A program made the position numbers and the translations under genes. DNA of 64,000 bases, from NCBI RefSeq assembly GCF_000350225.1, contig NW_005179085.1, positions 81,063 through 145,062 on the forward strand. The letters run 5' to 3'. Each line of letters starts with the position of its first letter. Position 1 is the stretch's first letter. The notes beneath the pieces are model-generated. The model saw nothing but the letters and a program-made list of their open reading frames with translations, did not search any database and was not told where the DNA came from. This document shows positions 56,903-64,000 of the stretch, in pieces. This stretch comes from Chondrus crispus (lineage: Eukaryota; Rhodophyta; Florideophyceae; Gigartinales; Gigartinaceae).

Positions 56903-56915
56903 GAGGGCCCCCCTC
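56903..56915 (-). other. Purine tract after pol of copy B
   Basis: On the minus strand the pol stop TGA is followed at once by GAGAGGGGGGCCC. This matches the polypurine tract position that primes plus-strand DNA synthesis. A second such tract (GAGGGGGGG) lies directly before the 3' LTR at 51855-51863, so the element has two. Confidence 0.55.
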
Positions 56916-59294
56916 TCAAGCGTGAACGTCCGCGTTCGCGTCAGATGTGAGGTTTCTGCCAGTGCGTCTCCGGAGGTGTTGGGCGTAACGAGACACCAAC
57001 TCCTTTGGAACGTGAGTCCGGGCGGTCCATGTGGGCGTGTCGGAATCCGCCCACTTGATGAGAAACTCGATTGTTCCGTCCTCCATGGCTCGATGCCGGA
57101 GTAATCGTTCCACGGCATACTGCGTGCCCTCGGTGACCTTGTCGGCAAGGTCACTTGGGGTTGTTGTACTCGCCCGTGGCGCGCCCGTCGGTGGTGGCGC
57201 GTACACGCAGCGGTCTGCGGAGACATGCTCGGAGACACCATCACGATCGATCGTGATGGTTCGCCGGTCGTTGGCGAGTACCCGGTATGGCCCAACGGCG
57301 GGCGACGCGAGTTTGTTAGACGTCTTTGCCCCATCGGTGGGTTTCAGGTAGACGTAATTACCTGGCTTGATACGTGCGTTGAGCCGTCTGACGCGCTTAT
57401 CGAAGTCGCGCTTGTACCGAGCCTGCGTCCGGCGCAGGCTCCCGTACGCCTTCTGGATCGTGTCGTCCAACGTCTTGAGGAATTCAGCGCGCGCGTTGCC
57501 CCTATCGGACGGGGGCGCGTCACCGTCGGCTCTACGTAGAGAGAACTCCGGCGGGGGTCGGCTGAGGACGAGCTCGAAGGGCGTGGTACTCGTCGTACGA
57601 TGTACGTGGGAGTTGTACGCGTACGTGAGCGGCCCCACGTACACGTCCCAGTCGTCCTGATGTTCGCCGACGTAATTCCGTAACATCGAAAGGATCGTCC
57701 GGTTGTATCGCTCGACCTGCCCGTTCGTCTGGGGGTGGTACGCCGAAGTGTACAAGTTCGTCACCCCCAGGACACGGCACGTGCTGTGGAAGAACTTCGC
57801 GGTAAACTGCGGTCCGTTATCCGACAGTAGCGAGCGTGGGACGCCGTATTTAAATACCCACGCGTCGCAGAACGCGACGGCTACCGTGTACGCGGTTACG
57901 GTCCGCAGTGCCACAACTTGAGTCAGCTTGGTGAAACGGTCCGTAATTACGAGAAGGAACCGTTTCCCTGCCTTCGTCTTGGGTAGCGGTCCCAAGATGT
58001 CGATGGCGAGGCTCTCAAGCGGCCGTGTTGCCGGAAACAACTTCAAACGGTTGAGGTGTTTCCGCAACTTAACACGGTTCATCGCGCATGTTCGGCACCC
58101 TCGCACCGTAGCTGCGACATCTGCAGCCAGATGGGGCCAGTAGTACTCGCGACGGAGCGCGAAGTACATACGGTTCTGGCCCGGGTGCCCCGCAATGGTT
58201 GGTGTGTGGCAGGGCTGGAGAAGCCGAGCCCGTAGCGTCCGTGGCACCACGACCTGCACGATGTCAGGGTCAAAGGGGTGTCTCCGTTTGAGCACCCTGT
58301 GGTGGTCCTCGAAGAACGCGGAGTCCCGGGACTCTGACTGTCGTGCCAGTACGGTCTGGCAGAAGTCATCCACGCGTTGCTCTTCGGCTATCTCCTCTAA
58401 CGTAAGAGGGGCCGGAAGGTCGTCCTGCGGAGGGGCGACCGTGGAGGCGGGCACGCCAACTTCGGGTTGTTCGGCGCGCTCGATGTCGACAGCGTCGAAC
58501 TCGTCGTTCTCCTCCCAGAACGAGGTGGGTCCTTCAAGAGCGGGGGCCTCTTCGTCGCCCCTCGGCTCGTCGCGCGTACGGACGCGCGACCCCCTTCGCG
58601 ATCCGGCTTGGTTCCTTGTTGTCACGAAGACATGGACGGCCTTGTGATCGCAGCTCGCGGTACAGACGTGGTCCGCGAGCTCGTCCGACATGTCACGGAC
58701 GGTCGTACCGGCATCGAAGGTGGGAATGTCGTCATCCACCTCGACGGCTGGGCGAGGGTCGTCGGTGACCCTTGGCGACACGAGGCGTGACAAGGCATCG
58801 GGCACCTGGTGCACGCGCCCGGGGCGGTACTGGATGGTAAAGTCGTATTCCGCCAACCGCAGTCGCCACCGGGTAAGCCTTCCGGAACTCTCCGTGAAGG
58901 ACATAAGCCATCGGAGGGCATCATGGTCCGTCCGGACGATGAACTTGGTACCTTCGATGTACGGCCGTAGTGTGCGGACGGCCCACACTACGGTAAAGCA
59001 TTCGCGCTCCGTAGCGCTGTAGTTGCGCTCACTATTGGACAGTGAGTACGACCAATACCCCACGGGGCGCCAGTCGTTGGCGCCTTCGTGTTCCTGGAGC
59101 AACGTACAGCCCAGTTGATAGGCACTAGCATCCGTGTCGATCATGTACCCTAGTAAACCAAACGCAGTGCCACCGCAGTACGTACCGTGCAGTGCCTCCG
59201 TAGGATACCCGTAGTACGTGTGGGGTGCAGGAAGGGCACTTTGCTCTGCACACGTGGAATCCATATTGATACTGGGAGTGACCCACAGTGGCAT
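56916..59294 (-). CDS. Gypsy pol, copy B: RNase H, integrase, GPY/F, chromodomain (5'-truncated)
   Basis: The 792-codon frame has family homology from residue ~51 (MIDTDASAYQLGCTLLQEH), where RNase H begins; the first 50 residues are unrelated flank. RNase H residues: Asp in DTDAS, Glu in TERECFTVVWAV, Asp in VRTDHDALRWL. Integrase zinc finger: CHTPTIAGHPG ... GCRTCAM (~380-425). Catalytic core: ESLAIDILGPLPK (Asp), SLLSDNGPQFTAKFF (Asp) and YHPQTNGQVERYNRTIL (Glu). Then a GPY/F module (PAVGPYRVL) and a C-terminal chromodomain-like segment (QYAVERLLRHRAMEDGTIEF, FLIKWADSDTPTWTA). These mark a chromovirus, whose chromodomain guides integration to modified chromatin. The frame is intact, but without reverse transcriptase it cannot act alone. 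Confidence 0.9.
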   Translation of the reverse strand: MPLWVTPSINMDSTCAEQSALPAPHTYYGYPTEALHGTYCGGTAFGLLGYMIDTDASAYQLGCTLLQEHEGANDWRPVGYWSYSLSNSERNYSATERECFTVVWAVRTLRPYIEGTKFIVRTDHDALRWLMSFTESSGRLTRWRLRLAEYDFTIQYRPGRVHQVPDALSRLVSPRVTDDPRPAVEVDDDIPTFDAGTTVRDMSDELADHVCTASCDHKAVHVFVTTRNQAGSRRGSRVRTRDEPRGDEEAPALEGPTSFWEENDEFDAVDIERAEQPEVGVPASTVAPPQDDLPAPLTLEEIAEEQRVDDFCQTVLARQSESRDSAFFEDHHRVLKRRHPFDPDIVQVVVPRTLRARLLQPCHTPTIAGHPGQNRMYFALRREYYWPHLAADVAATVRGCRTCAMNRVKLRKHLNRLKLFPATRPLESLAIDILGPLPKTKAGKRFLLVITDRFTKLTQVVALRTVTAYTVAVAFCDAWVFKYGVPRSLLSDNGPQFTAKFFHSTCRVLGVTNLYTSAYHPQTNGQVERYNRTILSMLRNYVGEHQDDWDVYVGPLTYAYNSHVHRTTSTTPFELVLSRPPPEFSLRRADGDAPPSDRGNARAEFLKTLDDTIQKAYGSLRRTQARYKRDFDKRVRRLNARIKPGNYVYLKPTDGAKTSNKLASPAVGPYRVLANDRRTITIDRDGVSEHVSADRCVYAPPPTGAPRASTTTPSDLADKVTEGTQYAVERLLRHRAMEDGTIEFLIKWADSDTPTWTARTHVPKELVSRYAQHLRRRTGRNLTSDANADVHA

Positions 59295-59827
59295 TACGAC
59301 CCTACTGCGTACATACTACGGTGCCCTGCGGGTGCACTGCAAATGAGCCCCCTAGAGGAGCTTCTTTTATCATATGAAATACCTCATACATCGCCTATAT
59401 TAGAGGCCATCTGATGGCGCCGTATGAGAATCGTACACAAGCCAAGTGTTTGCTTTCTACTCGCATGCACTTACACTCCACGTTGAGCAATTGTCGACTT
59501 ACGATTCGTATATCTATTCACACGTGTTCTCCTTTCAAGAATTTTCACCATTCATCTCATTTACCTCCCCACCGCCACCTTGCACCGATCCATTTCATAG
59601 TTCGTTGCGACCAGCCGCCAGCCGACCACGCCTTAATTTTCTCCACCTCTCCGCCGCGTTCCGTCGTTCTCGCTTTCTTGACTAACCCCGCCGCAAAACA
59701 CCATGGGGCCGACATGCGGCCCGTCCGCTCGTCCAGGGGCTCGCCCCCATTCGTCCGAAGCAAACAATCCATTGCACGTTGCGCTGAATGCCGCGCAGAC
59801 TTGATATCCGCTCAGCCAGGTTATAAA

Positions 59828-60858
59828 TCATCTTTGTGATACCCGACATCGCACCAGACATGGCGCAATTCTCGTCAAATCCATTGAAGAATGCGGAACC
59901 TTTACCTGCATTACTTGCACTAAAGCCCCAAGATAGACATCGGGGACAATCCTAAGCAAGACGCTATCGAGCTTCTCAAAATGGGAAAGTTGAGAAGCAA
60001 ATTGGAAGTACGCAGACCTGTTCCATTGCGCGAAGCTCACGAAAATTTCTTTCACAATCCTGAAATCCCCGACTACAGCGCAAAACATAACGCTGGTGGA
60101 CTGAATGGTAGTCGCTTCCTCTGTGATTAGGATAGCAGCCACTTGGGAAGTCGCACACCATGGGGTCACTTTCCTTTCAGCGAATCGTGCGACTGTCTCA
60201 AGAGACGCCTTAATCTCTACCACTTCCTCTTTGTCAGAATACAGAAATCGCCGCCGAAAATCCTGTCGTAAGGACTTCTCCAGTTACTCTCAATTCCAGA
60301 TGAGTCTGCCGAAAAAACGCAGGGAAGTGTCTGAGAACTTAACTCTCATGTCTCGCCAAACACGTGAAAAACAACTTGCCCAGACGTCTGCCTCACTGAC
60401 AGACCTCCAAACTTGGCCCATAGCAGTAAACTGTTCTCTGTCGCATGCCCAAACCCTTCAATAATGCATTCAGAAGAGTCTCAGATGATGGAGCTACACG
60501 GAGAGAGCAATGGCTCAGAGCGAGAGCTGCTGCAGACTGAGCGTCTACTTTTCCGTTCTTGATTGCGTCAAGAAAAACTCTTCCTGCCTCTCCGCAGGTA
60601 GGATCGATTTCCAAGGAGACGTCCGGTGATATCAGTGTATTTGTCATCAGTTGGGTAGAGTGATCATCCCATCGCTTGTGTACAGCGGGAAGCACGAGAA
60701 GCGCAATAAAAGAGTGTACGAAGCCACACAATACGGAAAGCAGAGTCGTGAACTGCGCAAAACATGCCAAACTTCTGCCATTTTGCGTCACAAGATCGGG
60801 CTGGCTGCATGAAGACGTACGTTATGAGCGTAGAAGAGATGAAAGAACCAAATAGCAA
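59828..60858 (-). pseudogene. Hypothetical minus-strand gene remnant
   Basis: From 60791 a frame opens with MTQNGRSLACFAQFTTLLSV, a hydrophobic N-terminal stretch of about 35 residues, then a Ser/Ala-rich helix. After a stop at 60393 a second phase carries about 50 residues with Trp-rich helices, and the third (60223-59828) reads VARFAERKVTPWC, then FCAVVGDFRIVKEIFVSFAQ. Either introns or mutations separate them. No family is recognised. Confidence 0.25.
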
Positions 60859-61470
60859 GACGTCAGCGTTGCGATTCTGGGCGGCGCATGCAGGGGTACT
60901 GAGCGGGTGGTATGAAAAAGTGCACTCACCCCGTGAACTAGGAAGTAGTGCAAGCTCCGACCCGTGCTCTATCGTTCTCGATGCTCATGAGGCAGTTGTT
61001 GCATCCGTCCTGAACAAATTGTTGGATGATCTTGATTAGCGAACAGGACATGCAAGCCTTGAGCTTGCTCTGGGTCACCTCTGTCCGTAACACATGGTCG
61101 CCGGCTTCTTCTCTAGCCATTGCTGTCTTGGAGAGCAATCTGGGGCTCGCTGTTAGTCGTTTCGTTGGCGTTTTGTCAAATGTACGCACGACAAGCGATA
61201 AGGATTCTTAGAGGGCTCGTATCAGATAAAATTCCGAGGCGAAAATGAATCGGTGCCGCGGGAAACGGTCAGCGTGGCTTCTTGAATCTACTACTGACGC
61301 ATCGTCCAAGCACATGTGTTTTTTCTTTGCGCCTCTTCTCCAAGGCACACAGCAATATAGTAAAAAAGCTCTAAACCATCCCCACAAGGCGAGATGAAAT
61401 TCATGCATTGAACAAGATGGAAACTTTCCATCATGAGAACTTTTGATAAGCTCAGTACATTCCGTCGTCT

Positions 61471-61935
61471 TTGAGTCAGATCGAAAATATTTGCCAGCTC
61501 AGGTCCAAGACCCGGACCCGGATGTTACCGCTAATTGAACTGCTTGACGACACCATGGAGAACCCGTACGGGCCTTGCCTTGCAATAATTCGGGCGGGAC
61601 AAGCTCCAAGAAGTACTGCTCCGCATCTCACTAAATCAGTGGAGGATGCTGTCTGGAAAGTATACGACAATGCATGGAATGCCGAGGATCTGACTGACGA
61701 CTGTGCTCGAATTTCGTCGAGCGAAGACGTACTTGGATCTTTTCTTCGTGTTGTCCCTGATCTGTGTGATGCTCCCCACCCCGCAGGCCCTCGCTCTCTA
61801 CGAGCGCACCGCAGTGCCAAACAGCACGGTGGCGTCGTCAGCTTCACTATGGTTAACAACGTGTTCTTGGATGCTACCCGCAGCTGGCTGTGCAACGTCG
61901 ATGTCGCGAGCTACAGGCCTCGCGGCTTGCTGTGA
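61471..61935 (+). CDS. Hypothetical 154-aa ORF
   Basis: The open frame contains RMLPLIELLDDTMENPYGPC and VEDAVWKVYDNAWNAEDLTD, both helical and acidic. No motif or family is recognised. It is bounded by sequence without coding signal and may be a fragment. Confidence 0.2.
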   Translation: MSQIENICQLRSKTRTRMLPLIELLDDTMENPYGPCLAIIRAGQAPRSTAPHLTKSVEDAVWKVYDNAWNAEDLTDDCARISSSEDVLGSFLRVVPDLCDAPHPAGPRSLRAHRSAKQHGGVVSFTMVNNVFLDATRSWLCNVDVASYRPRGLL

Positions 61936-62980
61936 GCAGTGACAGATGAGGAGACCTGTGACCACTGACCGCCATTTCGGACTCGCATACCGTCCTGCTG
62001 GATGACGCCAAGGGGTGGAAGGAGACGGGGCATGAGCTTGGCAAACCCAGGCTACTGTATTGGAAGTTCATGCTGGATCTAACCACCCTGATTGGGGAAA
62101 TGATGTGCGCGGAAAGGTGGCGAGCGTAGAGGCCGAGATCTAGGCGGCGATCGGAGCGATGTAGCGATGAGGGATGTTATGCGGTGGGCGGTGAGTTCTG
62201 CGGGGAGGTGGTGGATAGCAGCTACTTGGCCGGGGCAGCGGTGGAGGCGCGGTCGGCCGCGGCATCGCACAGTGCGGCTTCGGAGGGAGGGAGCGGCTCC
62301 TGGTGGGTGGGTGGCGGGAGAAGATTGGTGTGAGATTTGAGACTTGGGCAGGTTGGCGGGAAGTGCAACGGGAGGTAGACGTACAGTACCATGATGTCTA
62401 GATCGTCCGGGGCTTGGTGCTTGAGGTGGTACATAGAGAAAAGATAGATGGTGCCCGCTGTGGTGGTGAGGAGGATGCCCATGCGGGGGTTCGGACTGAG
62501 CACGGCGGGATGTTTTGGAGGCGACGATGGGCAACGCTCTCCCAGGAGCGGGATGCAGTACTTTAGAGAAGAAGTGGTGTGCTGTTTCGTTTGGGTCGTT
62601 TGTTTTTCACTAGATCAAGGGGGGCTGATGCCATATCACAGGAGAGGCTTCAAAGACTCACAATTACTGTACTTTCGAAGGTAGTGTTTTTGGATAGGGG
62701 GTAAATTTACCAGTACACAGAGAGTGCGCCCCCAAACAAATTCGCCATTCCGCCTCCCACATCCATCGCTATCGCAATCCACACTCTGGTCTTTGCAGTC
62801 CTTGTAACAACTTCCTCTCTCCCAAAAGACTGCTCGCATTGAGCGCTGCTTTTATGCTGGCCATACCCCCTGTCCCCTCTCTTCAGCCGCCCCCACCGTA
62901 GAAGGGCAACGGTATCTTCGCGATCGCTCCGCCCATGTGTGCACCGGCCTCCTGGTCAAGCACCCTCATCCTCAGAAATA

Positions 62981-63265
62981 TTAGAGCCGCATCTGCCTGA
63001 TTCACGTCCCGCACACGGCTATGAGGACGTTTTGGATTGCGTTCTTAATGTGTTTTGTACTCATTGCGACCCAAACTACGAGTTACTCTGCGGCATGACA
63101 CCGCAGCGACAATCAACGTCTTCGGCCTTTGTCATTCAAGGTCGTCACATTCTGACAAACGCGCACTCCTTCGAACATTACACTTCAGTCGTAGTAAAAA
63201 ACGCTACAGTGGCAAAACTTCCGCGGCAAAATTTCTCACCGTCGGGGTATTGGGTCAGCGCTTCT
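62981..63265 (+). pseudogene. DEG/HtrA-type serine protease fragment
   Basis: The frame reads EDVLDCVLNVFCTHCDPNYE, then QSTSSAFVIQGRHILTNAHS and FEHYTSVVV. This corresponds to the start of the trypsin-like domain of plant and algal DEG proteases, where 'V.VFCTH..PN...PW' is followed by 'S.SSGF.I.G..ILTNAH' holding the catalytic His. After a frame change near 63205 the next strand can be read as KRYSGKTSAAKFLTVGV. The Asp and Ser catalytic motifs and the PDZ domain are not found downstream, so it is a truncated gene or isolated exon. DEG proteases degrade damaged proteins in organelles or the nucleolus. Confidence 0.6.
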
Positions 63266-63594
63266 GCGATGAATGTATGAAACTGAATTCAAAAAGGCAT
63301 CCTCAGTGTGCCAACAAAATCGCGTACACATGTGACCGACGTAGAACATCGAGTGGTTCACTCCCGGCATACGTGGCATGTGACGCAAAAGACCTTCCAT
63401 GTTGAGATTGCCGACATGGCGCTTGCATGCTTGGGGCCGGGAAAGTCGGCAAAAGAGGTTTCTACTTTTCGCTTTCGTTTCTGGCACCGCTGTGCAGAGG
63501 GCTTTCCACTACAGCATTCGATTGCTTTCTCTCATCATCATCGATGATGTCTTCGGTTTTGGCTGGGGCGCTAGTCACAGTAGCTTCAGCATTA

Positions 63595-64000
63595 AAGGCC
63601 TCCGTCTTGCCTCCCGGAGCAGGGCGTTTCTCTTTTTAACCAGACGACCGGTGTCATCCATGCCGTACCATTCTACATACGACTCGCCCTTGTATGCCCC
63701 TTCAGCCTCTACGTCAACACCGTAATTCGCCGCTATTGGCTTCCCAATAACGCCCTTGTGTAGAATCTCTCAGAAGAAGCCTTCCAACATATCTGGGTTC
63801 CGTGTCGAAACCTCGTCTGCTTTCTCTTCAATAAGACGCAGTACGTCCTTGTTCACTCGATGGTCATGAACCAGAGCCTTTCGACTGGCGCAGGATTTGA
63901 GGATGTGACAGGCAGTGGTCGTGCGAAGGAATATGCTGCTCCCAAATATGGACCAGATTGAATCGCCTTTCCAGACAGCTCGACGGTCAAAGGTGACGTT
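63595..64000 (-). pseudogene. Coding-like minus-strand stretch at the window edge
   Basis: Read from 64000 downwards in one phase, about 135 codons are open except for a single TGA near 63768. The translation includes VTFDRRAVWKGDSIWSIFGS, then VNKDVLRLIEEKADEVSTRN and GESYVEWYGMDDTGRLVKKR. The composition is that of a real soluble protein, and the frame runs off the window. I do not recognise the family; it could be a transposon protein or a host gene with one disabling mutation. Confidence 0.4.

Larger units (their letters stand above)
51271..59147 (-). mobile_element. Ty3/gypsy chromovirus-type element, copy B, with intact antisense ORF
   Basis: In minus-strand sense: RNase H, integrase and chromodomain (59147-56916), a purine tract, a 1.7-kb spacer, the antisense gene (55158-52947 read on the plus strand), a second pol-terminus/purine-tract copy (51897-51855) and the 3' LTR. 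The 5' end is truncated at the RT/RNase H border at about 59147, so LTR, gag, protease and reverse transcriptase are missing. The organisation repeats that of copy A, in reverse orientation. Confidence 0.75.
59150..62930. other. Unassigned region with hypothetical ORFs
   Basis: Composition returns to intermediate GC. On the minus strand 60791-60393 (132 codons) and 60223-59828 (131 codons) have natural-looking codon texture, and the stretch between them stays open in one phase for about 50 codons (including WRSVSEADVWASC), so they may be exons or fragments of one old gene. On the plus strand 61471-61935 (154 codons) is similar. None has a domain I can name. Confidence 0.3.

Overview
This is eukaryotic nuclear DNA made almost entirely of transposable elements in various stages of decay. 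The elements seen are a chromodomain-bearing Ty3/gypsy family (two large copies plus fragments), a Ty1/copia element, a piggyBac-like element, a pogo/Tigger-like element, a PIF/Harbinger-like element, a roughly 7 kb unidentified degenerate element, and a solo LTR. No rRNA or tRNA gene, CRISPR array or prokaryotic operon is visible. One 100-N assembly gap (16903-17002) shows this is a draft scaffold. A transposon-rich alga, for example a florideophyte red alga, would fit this mixture and the scarcity of host genes, but nothing in the window proves the lineage and I hold this weakly.

Layout. 1-2181: no convincing gene. 2186-7649: piggyBac-like element with 211-bp inverted repeats and a 4-bp target duplication. 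Its broken transposase carries SAP-like and PD-(D/E)XK-like modules between the second and third catalytic motifs. 7654-10640: AT-rich, no recognised gene. 10640-11640: GC-rich with a direct repeat. About 11681-19347: gypsy copy A, with a decayed pol on the plus strand, a long gene on the minus strand (15877-18720), and an LTR. 19348-21500: remnants, possibly gag-like. About 21515-26117: copia element. 26118-28211: nothing certain. 28212-35191: degenerate minus-strand element interrupted by a solo LTR. 36561-38793: pogo-like element. 38796-46400: AT-rich with a perfect hairpin and a tandem duplication. About 46430-48794: Harbinger-like element cut by an LTR. 48795-51854: three LTRs in alternating orientation. 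51271-59147: gypsy copy B, with an open 681-aa plus-strand frame facing a 792-aa minus-strand frame (RNase H, integrase, GPY/F, chromodomain). 59150-64000: mostly unassigned, with a DEG/HtrA protease fragment and a coding-like stretch at the window edge.

The most interesting system is the gypsy family. In both copies, lying in opposite orientations, a long gene sits antisense to pol between pol and the 3' LTR. The two antisense proteins align from their core to their last residues, so the arrangement is a feature of the family and not a chance insertion. In copy B the antisense unit is bracketed by two copies of the pol terminus plus polypurine tract, and three hairpins lie between the converging gene ends. 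The piggyBac-like element with its embedded nuclease module is the second most unusual item.
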